Source: JAAZNF01 sp964561025 (GTDB lineage: Bacteria > Myxococcota > B64-G9). From it: a stretch of 64,000 nt of DNA. Position 1 is the stretch's first letter, and every line of letters starts with the position of its first letter. Shown here piece after piece: positions 52,507 through 62,016 of the stretch. The translations under genes were made by a program, and so were the position numbers. Under the pieces are notes generated by a model. The model saw nothing but the letters and a program-made list of their open reading frames with translations, made no database searches and was not told the origin of the DNA. Location of the stretch: positions 22,062 through 86,061 of the forward strand of contig CAZLNM010000005.1 of the NCBI GenBank assembly GCA_964561025.1, read 5' to 3'.

Positions 52507-54156
52507 TCACGGCCCAGAGTTGCACAAGGGCGCAAAGGTGAAGAGGAGTTTCTTCACCGGTTGGTCGACACAGCCCCGATAGCGTTCGGCGGGGATGTTT
52601 CCCCACGGGAAGGACAGCGGGTATTCGATAGTTCCGTCCTCCCGCACGCGCCGGTCCAGCCAGCGGCCCAGCAGGCCCGCGAACCAGTTCTCCGGCGCGA
52701 CACGCTGGCGATAGCGCGCCAGGGCGGCCGGTCCGCCGGCGACGATCAGGACGCACGGTGGATGGCCGTTGGCGCACTGCACCGCGACCAGCCGGCCCTC
52801 GAAGCGGTCCAGGAAACGATCCCCGGCCAGCCACAGGAAGGCCATCGCCACGAGCAGCAGCGGTCCGAGGACGAAAAGCAGGATGCGGCCGCGCCGCCGC
52901 CGCGCGCCGCCGCGGCTGACCGGGACGCTCATGGCGGGGGTGGGACGCCGGCTGGCCATCTCCTGGAGGTTCTGGCGCCGGTGGCGTTCCTCGACCTCGA
53001 GGTTCATGCGCGACACGGCCTCTCGCAGGCGCCAGCGGGCCACCCAGCGGCGGAAATCCTCCAGCGTCTTGAGCGGGTAGAGGGTGCCGCGATCGAACTG
53101 CCGGAGGGAGAGCCGCAGGGCGGCGCCTTCCAAGATGTCGGTACGGCGATCGGGATCCGCGGCCAGGTCCGACAGGAGGAACGCCGGCCCTAGCGACGCG
53201 ACGTGTTCTTGCAGCGGCGGATGCTGCTTGAGCAGCGCCTCCCGCACCTCGCGCATGAGCTCATCCCGGCTGGATTGGAAGGAGCGGGCTTCCTCGGCGG
53301 GGTCGCCGCCGGCCTGGCCCGCCACCCGTTTGAGGTCCTCGATCAGCCCCAGCCGGTTTTCCGGATCCAGCAGCACCGCGTGCCGCAGCACGAGCAGGGC
53401 CGCGTCGAGCTTCTTGAGGTCGTCGGCCAGGATATGGGCCAGCATGGCGCAGGCCCGCACCACCGTCGCGAGCGGCGCCGAGGTGGCCTGCACCAGCAGC
53501 GTCTCCAGCGTCTTGCGGGCCAGCTCCGCGTGCCCCGCCGCCGCTTGAAACTCGGCCAGCAAGAGAAGGACGCGGTGGCTCGACAGGGGCAGGCTCACCT
53601 TCCACGGTTGATCGAGGTTCTTTAGCACCTGTTCCAGGATCCCGCTGGCCTCGCCGGGTTGGCCCTTCTTCTCCAGCAGGCGGGCGTGTTGCAGCCGGGC
53701 CCGCGGGTGCCCGGGCAGCAGCTCCTCCGCGCGGCGGCAGGCCTGGGCCGCTTCTTCCAGCCGGTCGGCGGTGACCAGGACCTCGGCCAGCTCGGCCTGC
53801 ACGTCGGCGCGCAGCGGAGCCGGGGCGTCGAGTCCGGTGAGGTCGATGAGCGCGTAGGCGGCCTCCTGGATGCGCCCCAGCTCGAACAGCGCGCAGGCCC
53901 GGTAGAAGGACAAGCGCACGCTCTCGATCCCCGGCGCCAGCAGGCGCTCCGCCGCTTCCAGCGCCAGTTGGGGCTTGCCTTGCTGGAGCAGGCGGAACAC
54001 CTCGTCGGTACGCAGCTCCAGCGGCGGTGTGGCCACCGCGCGCTCGCGCACCAGGTTGATGGTGTCGCAGAAGGGGCACAGGCGTGAGCCGGCGCCTGGT
54101 AGAAAAGGCACCGGGGCGGCACATTCCTGACAGCGGGCGCGGGGGCGATCGGTCAT
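52507..54156 (-). CDS. Zinc-ribbon/TPR membrane protein of unknown function
   Basis: The 549-residue product starts with a zinc ribbon (RCQECAAPVP, then LCPFCDTINLV), followed by a long TPR-like helical region (about 45-400; QGKPQLALEAAERLL, RADVQAELAEVLVTADRLEE, ARLLEKKGQPGEASGILEQV), a basic patch, one membrane helix near 430-447 (ILLFVLGPLLLVAMAFLWL) and a C-terminal outside domain with three cysteines. The start at 54154-54156 has GAGGAG upstream. It is probably co-transcribed with the coiled-coil gene upstream, 96 bases away, and converges with lpxC. Function is unknown; an assembly or scaffolding role is a guess. Confidence 0.7.
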   Translation of the reverse strand: MTDRPRARCQECAAPVPFLPGAGSRLCPFCDTINLVRERAVATPPLELRTDEVFRLLQQGKPQLALEAAERLLAPGIESVRLSFYRACALFELGRIQEAAYALIDLTGLDAPAPLRADVQAELAEVLVTADRLEEAAQACRRAEELLPGHPRARLQHARLLEKKGQPGEASGILEQVLKNLDQPWKVSLPLSSHRVLLLLAEFQAAAGHAELARKTLETLLVQATSAPLATVVRACAMLAHILADDLKKLDAALLVLRHAVLLDPENRLGLIEDLKRVAGQAGGDPAEEARSFQSSRDELMREVREALLKQHPPLQEHVASLGPAFLLSDLAADPDRRTDILEGAALRLSLRQFDRGTLYPLKTLEDFRRWVARWRLREAVSRMNLEVEERHRRQNLQEMASRRPTPAMSVPVSRGGARRRRGRILLFVLGPLLLVAMAFLWLAGDRFLDRFEGRLVAVQCANGHPPCVLIVAGGPAALARYRQRVAPENWFAGLLGRWLDRRVREDGTIEYPLSFPWGNIPAERYRGCVDQPVKKLLFTFAPLCNSGP

Positions 54157-54252
54157 GATCTCCTCGAGGGGAGCGAGACCCATCGCCGGTTATAGATCAA
54201 AGTCGGGGATGATGCCAGGTTCGGGCGGATTCGGCCCGCCCGAGAGGCAGGC

Positions 54253-55122
54253 TCAGTGGGGGCGGATCTTGGGCTTCTTGTCCTTGTCGTCGGCCGGGCG
54301 GATCATGGGCCTCATCTTGGGCTGGATCACCTTCAGGCCCTTGAAGCGCTGCACCTTGCGATCCATGTCGTCCAGATCGGTGCGGATGGAGCCGAAGGAG
54401 CTGTTGTCGCGCTCCATGGTCTCCAGCTCGGCCAGGCGCGGGCTGTGGCCGCACGGGCCGCGCATGCGGGCGAGCAGGCGCGCGATCTCGGCGCTGATGC
54501 CGGCCAGCTGGCTGGCCACCTGGTTGTAGCGGTTGCGCAGATCCCGCAGCGAGTCGGACAGGCGGTTGATGTCGGTCTGGAGGCGGTTCCAGTCGGAGAA
54601 GAGCGCGGAGCAGCGATCGATGGTGGCCTGGTCGGTCTGGCCCGGCACCAGGTTGTCGCAGTTGAGCTGGCGGTAGCTGTTCTCGATGCGGTCCACCTCG
54701 CCGTTCAGGCGGGCCACCTCGGTGCTGCGGTCGCGGATGTCGTTCTGGATGGCGCGCAGGGTGTTGGCGATCCCCGCCTGGCGCTGCTTGAGCCGTTCGA
54801 TCTCCTGCTCCATCTTTTCGCATTCGCGCAGGCCCGAGCAGGTGCGGTTGAGCTCGGCCTCGCGGCGGGCGATGTTCTGTAGCAGCTCGGCCTTTTCCCG
54901 CTGCTTGGCGGCGCGCCGGCCCTCGAACTCCTGCAAGCGGCGGCGGATCTTCTCGATCTTCTGATCGATGGCGCCGATCTCACCGTCCATGCCGACCGCC
55001 TGGTTCTTCATGCTGGCGATATCGGCCTTCTCCTTCTCGCAGCGCTCGAACAGCGACTGAGCGTAGGCGGGCGCCGAGAGCCCCACCACCAGCAGTCCAC
55101 CCCAAAGCAACGCAATCCTCAT
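54253..55122 (-). CDS. Secreted coiled-coil protein
   Basis: The 289-residue product has a signal peptide (IALLWGGLLVVGLSAPAYAQ) followed by almost continuous coiled coil (GAIDQKIEKIRRRLQEFEG, KMEQEIERLKQRQAGIAN, EVARLNGEVDRIENSYRQ) interrupted by several cysteines that could form interchain disulfides, and a basic C-terminal tail. The start at 55120-55122 follows AAGGAGG. A strong promoter candidate lies at 55170-55199. It recalls periplasmic spacer proteins such as the EnvC/OmpH type only in general character. Confidence 0.72.
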   Translation of the reverse strand: MRIALLWGGLLVVGLSAPAYAQSLFERCEKEKADIASMKNQAVGMDGEIGAIDQKIEKIRRRLQEFEGRRAAKQREKAELLQNIARREAELNRTCSGLRECEKMEQEIERLKQRQAGIANTLRAIQNDIRDRSTEVARLNGEVDRIENSYRQLNCDNLVPGQTDQATIDRCSALFSDWNRLQTDINRLSDSLRDLRNRYNQVASQLAGISAEIARLLARMRGPCGHSPRLAELETMERDNSSFGSIRTDLDDMDRKVQRFKGLKVIQPKMRPMIRPADDKDKKPKIRPH

Positions 55123-55169
55123 GTCTTCCTCCTTGGGTAAAGGTCCTTTGTCGTCCGCGAGGCCGAGGC

Positions 55170-55199
55170 ATGGTATCCACGACCCCGGCCGCCTGTCAA
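55170..55199 (-). promoter_or_regulatory. Promoter of the coiled-coil/TPR gene pair
   Basis: On the minus strand TTGACA (55194-55199) and TACCAT (55170-55175) are spaced by 18 bases, 47 bases before the start codon. Confidence 0.55.
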
Positions 55200-55279
55200 A
55201 CCGAACGGAAGGCGGCTCGTGAGCCCCGACGGCGGCGTCCGGGGCTTTCTTCAAAACCCCCGGCGGCGGGGCTGAAAGT

Positions 55280-55309
55280 TTGACCTCGTGACGGGCTTGT
55301 TCCTACAAT
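55280..55309 (+). promoter_or_regulatory. Promoter of the methyltransferase/coiled-coil operon
   Basis: TTGACC (55280-55285) and TACAAT (55304-55309) are spaced by 18 bases, 29 bases before the start codon. It is back-to-back with the promoter at 55170-55199. Confidence 0.6.
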
Positions 55310-55338
55310 GGCGCGCAATGCCGGAGCGCGGGTGAACC

Positions 55339-58300
55339 ATGTCCTTCTACCTCGGTGAAAACCCCTGGGGCGATGTCCTGCCGCGCTATGTCTTTCTGGA
55401 GCGCTGGCTCAAGGGCAAGTCGGTGCTGGAGATCGGATGCGGGGATGGGACCGGCTGTGACTTCTTGCGCGAGCGAGGCGCGGCCGAGGTGGTGGGATTG
55501 GAGGCGGACGAGGAGAAGCTGCGGGCGGCGCGGGCCCGGCCGGCCCGCTCGGGGGTGGCCTTCGATGCGCTCGGGCCCCGGTTGCCCTTCGCCGCCGGCC
55601 GCTTCGACCTGGTGATTTTCTTCGACCTGTGGCGGCGGCCCGAAGCCGATGCGGTGGCGGAGGCGCGCCGGGTGCTGCGGGCCGACGGGTTGCTGGTCAC
55701 CGGGCTGCGGCACCCCGGCTACCACGGCTTTATCGCCGAGCCCGGCCTGCCGCCGCGCCCGCCGCCGGCCTTCGAGGAGTTTTTGGGGTTGCTCCAGGCG
55801 CACTTTCCCAAGGTGAGCGTGCTCGCGCAGACGCCCTTCTTTGGGTTCTCCATCGGTTACCTGGAGGTGGACGCCCAGGATCAGCCGTTGGAGATGGACA
55901 GCTTGTTGCTCCCCGGCGGTGGCGAGAAACCCGCTTACTTCCTCATGATCTGCGGGCGGCGTTCTCCGGCATTCGACAGCCAGTCGCTGGTCCAGCTTCC
56001 CTTCGGCCCCATCTCCCAGGAGCTGGCCGCCGCCCGGCCCCCCGCGCCGGCGCCGGCTCCAGCGCCGCCCGCCGAGGAGCCGGGCCTGGCCCAGCGCTTG
56101 CTCATCGCCGAGAGCCTGGCGCAGGAGCGGGCCCAGGCGATCGCGCGCCTGGAAGAAAAGCTGGCCGAGCTCTCGGCCGCGCTCAGCGCCGCCGAGGAGG
56201 ACCGGGCCGCCGCCCGGCGCCAGGAGGATGAGCTGCGCGCGACGCTGGCGCGGCACGAGGCGGAGTTGAGCTCCGTCCAGGAGCGCGCACGACGGGCCGA
56301 GAGCGAGCGCGAGGCGCGCATCCGCGACGCCGACGCCGCCGTCGAGCGGCTGCTCTCCGAGGCGGCCGGGATGCTCTCCTTGAAGGAGGCCCTGGAGCGG
56401 GAGCTGCTGCGCGCGCGCGACTCGGTCGCCGACGAGCGGCGCCAGAACGAGCGGCTGCGCGCGGAGCTGGAGGAGAAGACCAGCTGGCTGCAGTCCCTGT
56501 CGGTGGAAACCGAGTCGTTGCGGGAGAGCCAGAAGGAGCTGAAGATCCAGTTCTCGCAGCGCCTGCAGCGCGGCCAGGCCCTGGAACAGGAACTCGTGCA
56601 GCGCGGCCGGGAGCTGGAGGCCCGCGAGGGCCAGGTGCGGGAGCTGCGAGAACGGCTCGAGGCGGCGAACCAGGGGCTGCGGCGTCTGGAGGCCCGCTTC
56701 GAGGAGCTGCGGCGCCTCTCGCGCCAGGCCGAATCGGAAAAGTTGGAGCTGGTGGCGGCGGCGCAGGAGCGCGCCGCGCTTCAGGAGGAAGCCCGGCATC
56801 GGGCGGATGTGCTGGAGCAATCGTTGCGGCGCGAGAAGGAAGAGAAGGAGCAGATCGAGGCCCGGCTCGGCTGGACCGAGGAGGCGCTCTCGGCCGCGCG
56901 CGGCGAAGCCGAGAGCCGCCTGGCGCGGTTGCAGGACCTGGAGCGGGAGCATCGCCAGCTCGAGCAGAGCCAGGAGGCGCTGCGCGCCGAGTCCGTTCAG
57001 GTGCGGGCCGAGCTGGAGCGCGCGCAGGCCGAGTGCGCCGCGCGGGAGCAGGCGCGCCTTGCGCTGCAGCGGCGGCTGACGGATGAAACCGGGCGCAGCG
57101 CCGGCCTGGAGAAGGAGCTGTCCGAGCTGCAGGAGCAGTACCGCGGCCTGGAGGCCGACCTGGCGGCCCTGTTCAACCGTATCCAGAGCGGCGAGGTGCG
57201 CGAGCAGGATCGGGCTCGCCAGGTGGAGGATCTGCAAGGCCGGTTGCAGCGCCAGGCGAATGAGCTCTCCTCGAGCCGCGAGAAGATCGACGAGCTGACC
57301 CACGAGCTGTACCACGCCCGCCAGCGGGAGGAGGAGCTGGGGGGGGCGCTGGAGCTGGTGCGCGCCTCCCTGGAAGAGAAGAACCGCGAGCGCGACGAGC
57401 TGTGGCTGCAGCTGCAAGGCCTGCAGCGCTCGGAGCAGGCGGAGGCGGAGGAGCGTCTGACCCGGCTGCGCGAAACCGAGGCGGCGCTGGCCCAGGCGCG
57501 CCGCGAGCTGTCGGAACAGGAGCGGCGGCGCGCGGGCGACGAGCGGCAGATCGTGGTGCTGCGCCAGGAGGTGGCCGCGCTGCGCGAAGAGCTCGTTCGC
57601 CTGCAGGGCCGGCTGACCGAGGCGCTGGATCGCCTGACCCAGGCGGGAGCGGCCGCGGTGCGCCTCATCGACTCGGAGCGCGAGCTCAGCTGGAACCGGG
57701 AGGAGGTCGAGCGCCTGACCAGCGAGCTTTACGCCACCCGCGAGGAGCTGGAGCGCGCCGAGCACGAGAGCGAGCGGGCGCAGCAGGAGGCGCTGGACTT
57801 CCGCGAGCAGGTCGGCACCCTGCGGGCCGAGCGCGCCGAGCGTGCCCGACGCGGGCGCGACCTGGAAGAAAGCCTACGGCGCGCGGAGGACGAGGGTGCG
57901 CGCGCGCGGCGCCAGCTCGAGGAGCTGGAGGCGCGGCTCCGTCAGGCCGAGGCGGCGCGCGACGAGGCGGCCCGGCAGGCGGAGCAGGCCCGGCGGGAGC
58001 TGGCCGAGCGTTCGGCCGAGGAAGACAAAAACGAGGAGTGGCGGCAGCGGTTGGAGGAGCGCCAGGAGCAGCTCCTGGAGGCGCAGAACCAGCTGGCGGA
58101 CGCGGCGCGCCGGGAGACGGAACTCGGCGCCAGCCTGGAGCGTGCCCGGACCATCTGGAGCCAGCGCGAGCAGGAGCTGTTGAGCCGGCTCGATACCCTG
58201 GAGCGGGAGGCCCGCGCCGCCCCTGCGGCCTTGGAGCAGCTCCGCGCCCAGGCCCAACAGGCGTTGGACCAGTGGCAGCGGGCGGTGGCCGAGCGCGACC

Positions 58301-58416
58301 GGACGATCCACACCCTCAACCTGCAGCTCTCCGAGCAGGCCCAGCGCATCAACCGGCTGGTGGAGGAGATCGCCGTACTGCGTGCCGGTCGCAAAGAGAA
58401 CCCGCCGGAGACCTGA
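55339..58416 (+). CDS. SAM-dependent methyltransferase fused to a very long coiled coil
   Basis: The 1025-residue protein starts with a class I methyltransferase domain (about 1-215) with the SAM motif VLEIGCGDGTGCDFL, acidic loop VVGLEADEEKLR and motif FDLVIFFDLWRR. After a Pro/Ala linker (PPAPAPAPAPPAEEP), residues 250-1010 are continuous heptad-rich coiled coil without a second globular domain, like an SMC arm without heads. No signal peptide or membrane helix is seen. The methyltransferase could act on a small molecule, protein or polysaccharide while the rod anchors or spaces it. It is the first gene of a four-gene operon; the M20 gene follows after three bases. Confidence 0.85.
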   Translation: MSFYLGENPWGDVLPRYVFLERWLKGKSVLEIGCGDGTGCDFLRERGAAEVVGLEADEEKLRAARARPARSGVAFDALGPRLPFAAGRFDLVIFFDLWRRPEADAVAEARRVLRADGLLVTGLRHPGYHGFIAEPGLPPRPPPAFEEFLGLLQAHFPKVSVLAQTPFFGFSIGYLEVDAQDQPLEMDSLLLPGGGEKPAYFLMICGRRSPAFDSQSLVQLPFGPISQELAAARPPAPAPAPAPPAEEPGLAQRLLIAESLAQERAQAIARLEEKLAELSAALSAAEEDRAAARRQEDELRATLARHEAELSSVQERARRAESEREARIRDADAAVERLLSEAAGMLSLKEALERELLRARDSVADERRQNERLRAELEEKTSWLQSLSVETESLRESQKELKIQFSQRLQRGQALEQELVQRGRELEAREGQVRELRERLEAANQGLRRLEARFEELRRLSRQAESEKLELVAAAQERAALQEEARHRADVLEQSLRREKEEKEQIEARLGWTEEALSAARGEAESRLARLQDLEREHRQLEQSQEALRAESVQVRAELERAQAECAAREQARLALQRRLTDETGRSAGLEKELSELQEQYRGLEADLAALFNRIQSGEVREQDRARQVEDLQGRLQRQANELSSSREKIDELTHELYHARQREEELGGALELVRASLEEKNRERDELWLQLQGLQRSEQAEAEERLTRLRETEAALAQARRELSEQERRRAGDERQIVVLRQEVAALREELVRLQGRLTEALDRLTQAGAAAVRLIDSERELSWNREEVERLTSELYATREELERAEHESERAQQEALDFREQVGTLRAERAERARRGRDLEESLRRAEDEGARARRQLEELEARLRQAEAARDEAARQAEQARRELAERSAEEDKNEEWRQRLEERQEQLLEAQNQLADAARRETELGASLERARTIWSQREQELLSRLDTLEREARAAPAALEQLRAQAQQALDQWQRAVAERDRTIHTLNLQLSEQAQRINRLVEEIAVLRAGRKENPPET

Positions 58417-58419
58417 GTC

Positions 58420-59796
58420 ATGGAGCATCCGGACCTGTCGGCCGAGGCGCTGAATCACCTCAAGGCGCTGCTCGCCATCGACACCAGCAATCCGCCCGGC
58501 AACGAGCTCGCCGCCGCGCGCTATCTCGACGGCGTGCTGCGCGCCGAGGGCTTCGCGCCGGCGCTGGTAGAGAGCGCCCCGGGCCGCGGAAACATCGTGG
58601 CCCGGCTGAGTGGCGACGGCTCCGAGCGGCCCCTGCTGCTGCTCAGCCACCTGGACGTGGTGCCGGCCGATCCGGCGCGCTGGGAGCTGCCGCCGTTCGC
58701 CGCCCAGGAGAAGGACGGGTACCTCTACGGGCGCGGCGCCGTCGACATGAAGCACATGACCGCCATGTCGCTTGCGGTGCTGCTCGACCTGCGGCGCCGC
58801 GGCGTCCGGCTCAAGCGGGACGTGATCTTCGCCGCGGTGGCGGACGAGGAGGCCGGCGGCGCACTGGGGGCGGCCTACCTGGTAGAGAAGCACCCCGAGC
58901 TTTTGCGCGCCGAGTTCGCCCTGGGCGAGGTGGGCGGGTTCTTCGCGCGCATCGGCCGGCAACTGGTGTGCCTGGTGCAGACCGGGGAGAAGGGCTGCGC
59001 CTGGTGCCGCCTGCGCTGCCGGGGGGCGCCGGGACACGGCTCCATCCCCGATCCGGACAGCGCCGTGAACCGGTTGGCCCGCGCCCTGGTCCGGCTGCGC
59101 CGGCGCGGACTGGGCGCGCACCCCTCGGCGCTTCTGCGCCGGTTCGTCGAGCTGGCCGCCCAGGATCAACCCCTGGCCACCCGGCTGGTGCTGCGCGGCC
59201 TGCTGCGCCGCGGGCTGCGCTCCGCGTCGCTCCGGCTCATACCCCCCGCGCAGCGCCGGGTCTTCTACGCGCAGTTGCACAACACCGCCTCGCCCACGGT
59301 GCTGCGCGCCGGCGACAAGGAGAACGTCCACCCCGCCACGGCCGAGGCGGTGCTGGATGGGCGGGTGGTGCCGGGCCAGACCTTCGAGGACTTCGAGCGC
59401 GAGCTGCGCGCGGCGGTAGGCCGGGACGTGGAGATCGAACGCCTGCAATGGTTGCCGCCGCTGGAGTATAGCTGCGACACCCCGCTCTTCTACGCCATCG
59501 AGTCCGCGGTGCTGCGGCGGGTGCCCGAGTGCCGGGTGCTGCCGTACCTCACCACCGGCTACACCGACGCCAAACACCTGGAGCGGCTCGGCGTGGTGAC
59601 CTATGGCTTCGCCCCCATGTTGAACGACCCCGGGGAGAACATGGCCCGGCTCACCCACGGCGACAACGAGCGCATCGGGCTTTCCGCCTTCGCCTGGGGC
59701 GTGGACGTGTTGCGCGAGGTGGTGGAGAGCTTCTGCTCGGCGGCGTCGGCCCAGGCGGCGGTAGGCACGTTGCTCGACGGGCTGGGCGGGGGTTGA
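58420..59796 (+). CDS. M20-family metallopeptidase or amidohydrolase
   Basis: The 458-residue cytoplasmic enzyme has the di-zinc ligand motifs of the M20 family: LLLLSHLDVVPAD (His), GRGAVDMKHMTA (bridging Asp), VADEEAGGALGA (catalytic and ligand Glu) and the late THGDNERIG (His). The dimerisation insert around 195-310 is present. Relatives act as dipeptidases, N-acyl-amino-acid amidohydrolases or deacylases; nothing here fixes the substrate. It sits between the methyltransferase/coiled-coil gene and a small lipoprotein with almost no spacing, so it is surely co-transcribed. Confidence 0.88.
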   Translation: MEHPDLSAEALNHLKALLAIDTSNPPGNELAAARYLDGVLRAEGFAPALVESAPGRGNIVARLSGDGSERPLLLLSHLDVVPADPARWELPPFAAQEKDGYLYGRGAVDMKHMTAMSLAVLLDLRRRGVRLKRDVIFAAVADEEAGGALGAAYLVEKHPELLRAEFALGEVGGFFARIGRQLVCLVQTGEKGCAWCRLRCRGAPGHGSIPDPDSAVNRLARALVRLRRRGLGAHPSALLRRFVELAAQDQPLATRLVLRGLLRRGLRSASLRLIPPAQRRVFYAQLHNTASPTVLRAGDKENVHPATAEAVLDGRVVPGQTFEDFERELRAAVGRDVEIERLQWLPPLEYSCDTPLFYAIESAVLRRVPECRVLPYLTTGYTDAKHLERLGVVTYGFAPMLNDPGENMARLTHGDNERIGLSAFAWGVDVLREVVESFCSAASAQAAVGTLLDGLGGG

Positions 59797-59806
59797 GGGA
59801 GGCGTC

Positions 59807-60220
59807 ATGCGGCGAGTGTGGCTGGCCTGGTGGGCATGGGTGGCTTTGGCGTCGGGCGGCGCGGCCTGTGGCGACGGCGGGGAGCCCCTCGCGGAGTACT
59901 TCACGGTGTCCGGGACGCTCACCTCCATCAGCCGCGACGCCAGCGGCCGCAATGCCTATCTGCGCCTGGTGTCCGGAACGCCGCCGACGACCATGAGCGA
60001 GGCGGGGGCCCGCTTCGTCGGGGCCCGCGCGGATTTCATCATGCGCCTGGTGCCCGCCGGGAGCTACACCTTGCATGCCTTCGTGGACATGGACGGGAAC
60101 GCTTCCTCCACGGCCCCCGAGGCGTCGAGCGGGGATCTCGTGGCGCCCGGACGCCCGCTGTCGGTATACTCCAACGTGCGGGCCGACATCGCGGACGAGG
60201 CCTGGGGCCTCATGCCCTGA
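59807..60220 (+). CDS. Small lipoprotein
   Basis: The 137-residue product has a lipoprotein signal (WVALASGGAACGDGG, lipidated Cys near residue 21) and a short beta-rich domain (FTVSGTLTSISRDASGRNAY, RLVPAGSYTLHAFVDMDGNA) that resembles carboxypeptidase-regulatory-like folds. GGGAGG precedes the ATG. It is the third gene of the operon, 10 bases after the M20 gene. Function is unknown. Confidence 0.72.
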   Translation: MRRVWLAWWAWVALASGGAACGDGGEPLAEYFTVSGTLTSISRDASGRNAYLRLVSGTPPTTMSEAGARFVGARADFIMRLVPAGSYTLHAFVDMDGNASSTAPEASSGDLVAPGRPLSVYSNVRADIADEAWGLMP

Positions 60221-60246
60221 GGGAAAGAACAGGAGGTCCGGCCAGC

Positions 60247-61917
60247 ATGACCCACGCCTTTCGCCGAGTCGGGTGGCTCCTCGTGTGGACCGCCCTCGCT
60301 CCCGCTTGCGCCAGCGTCGATCCCCACCTGCAACGCGGCGACCAGCTGCTGACGGCCGGATTGCACGAGGAAGCCCTGGCGGAGTTCGAGACGGCGCGAA
60401 AGAACAAGCCGGACGACCCGGCCATCCGGGCGAAGATCGACACGGCGCGCCGCGCGGCGGCCGAGGCTTCCTTCGAGTCGGGCCGGCTGTTCATGGAGAA
60501 CGGGGACTTCGGCTCCGCGGCCGGCGCCCTGCAGAAGGCGGCGCAGCTCCTCCCGGAGGAGAAGCGGTACGCTCAGGCCCTCGATGAGGCCGCCGCCAAA
60601 CAGGTGGGCAAGGCCAAGGAACTCGCCGAGAAGAACCCCGCCGAGGCCGTGCGGTTGCTCTCGGAGATCCTGGCGGCGCTGCCCCGGCACGCGCTGGCCC
60701 AGGCCGTGCGCGCGGAGATCCAGCGCAAGGAGGCGGCGACGCGCCTCGAGCAGGCCCAGCGCCTGCTGGAGCGGGGGCTGGCGGGAAACGCGCTGCTTAC
60801 CGCGCTGCGCCTGGGAGAGCTCTTTCCGGAGGCGGACGTCGCCGGGTTTCAGGCGGCCGCCCGGGAGAAACTCGCCGCGCTGGCCCGCTTCAGCCTGGTG
60901 GTGCGCGCGGCGGACACCCCGCGCAAGACCAAGGAGCTGACCGATGTGCTGCTGACCCGCCTGCACGCGGTGCGGCCGCAGCGCTGTCCCACCTATGCCG
61001 CGAGCGAGGGCCAGGCCCCGCGGGCGGTGATCTGGGCGGGCGTGGAGAAGGTGACCTTCGAGCAGAAGAAGGAGCTCACCACCGGAAAGCAGACCTACCA
61101 GTCGGGCAAGCGGAAGGTGGACAACCCCCGCTACCAGGAGCTGGAACAGAAGCAGGCGGCCGAGCGGTCCCGCATCCAGGAGCTCGAGGAGAAGATCAAG
61201 GAGGGAGAGGGAGGGCTGGAGGTGGCCCGCCAGCGGTTCGCCGAGGCCGGGCCGGATGACGACGAGGCGGCGCTACGCGCCGCGGTGAAGAAGGCCGAGG
61301 CCGCGCAGCAGGCGCTGATCAAGGAGAAGACCAAGCTCGAGGACGACGTGCTGGAGCGCCAGAAGGAGCTCTCGCGCACGCCGCGCAAGCTGGACGAGCC
61401 GGTGATGGACGAGCACGTGTACGATGTTACGCGGATCACCCGCACGGCCACCGCGCTGGCCCGCATCGTGGTGACCGGCGAGGGCAAGAACGTGCTGGTG
61501 CGGCGCGAGGTCCGCGGGGTGGCCTCGGTCAGCGACGACACCCACCCGGCGCAACCGAAGTACGGCGTGGTGGCCGATCCCTTGAAACTCGAGAAGGACG
61601 ACACCGAGCTGTCGGCGGAGGCGGTGGCCGACGCGGCCGCAAAGAGCGTCGAGATCGCCGACGAGGCCTGCCAGCGTTTCCGCGAGTACATCCGCGAGGG
61701 CGGCCGCCAGGCCGAGGAGTCCGCGCCCCAGGAGGCGGTGGAGGCCTACGTGCTATACCTCATGGCCAGCCCCGACCCTGCCCCCGCCGAGCTGCTGCGC
61801 TTTCTGGAAAAGAAGTTCGAGATTGGTGAAAAGGCGCTCCGGACGCTCCAACCCGCTGCCCCCAAGCCTGCCGGCAAATCCACCCCAAAGCCCGAGGCTG
61901 CGGACCCGGCCGATTGA
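60247..61917 (+). CDS. TPR lipoprotein with coiled coil
   Basis: The 556-residue product has a lipoprotein signal (WTALAPACASVDPH, Cys near residue 22), TPR-like repeats from about 25 to 200 (GLHEEALAEFETARKNKPDD, GDFGSAAGALQKAAQLLPEE), a central region with VWDVTRITR-like beta segments (DEHVYDVTRITRTATALARI) and a coiled coil near 300-385 (QELEEKIKEGEGGLEVARQR). GGAGG precedes the ATG at 60247. It ends the operon. Envelope assembly or sensing is plausible; I recognise no named family. Confidence 0.75.
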   Translation: MTHAFRRVGWLLVWTALAPACASVDPHLQRGDQLLTAGLHEEALAEFETARKNKPDDPAIRAKIDTARRAAAEASFESGRLFMENGDFGSAAGALQKAAQLLPEEKRYAQALDEAAAKQVGKAKELAEKNPAEAVRLLSEILAALPRHALAQAVRAEIQRKEAATRLEQAQRLLERGLAGNALLTALRLGELFPEADVAGFQAAAREKLAALARFSLVVRAADTPRKTKELTDVLLTRLHAVRPQRCPTYAASEGQAPRAVIWAGVEKVTFEQKKELTTGKQTYQSGKRKVDNPRYQELEQKQAAERSRIQELEEKIKEGEGGLEVARQRFAEAGPDDDEAALRAAVKKAEAAQQALIKEKTKLEDDVLERQKELSRTPRKLDEPVMDEHVYDVTRITRTATALARIVVTGEGKNVLVRREVRGVASVSDDTHPAQPKYGVVADPLKLEKDDTELSAEAVADAAAKSVEIADEACQRFREYIREGGRQAEESAPQEAVEAYVLYLMASPDPAPAELLRFLEKKFEIGEKALRTLQPAAPKPAGKSTPKPEAADPAD

Positions 61918-61955
61918 AGGCACGCCCCCGGCCCGTCGCACGGCAGGTTTCTCAG

Positions 61956-61979
61956 CTCGCCGCTGGCCACGCTGGCGAG
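61956..61979. terminator. Possible stem-loop between convergent lipoprotein and HU genes
   Basis: CTCGCC (61956-61961) and GGCGAG (61974-61979) can pair around a 12-base loop. There is no T run on either strand, so termination here is uncertain. Confidence 0.25.
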
Positions 61980-62016
61980 AGAAAGATCGCGCTCGGACGA
62001 ATCGGCGCAGAAAGCC

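Noticed and set aside
55303..57765. Long minus-strand open frame opposite the coiled-coil gene
   Set aside because: Its Leu/Gln/Arg repeats mirror the heptads of the sense coiled coil; the sense strand has a promoter, a methyltransferase domain and operon spacing.
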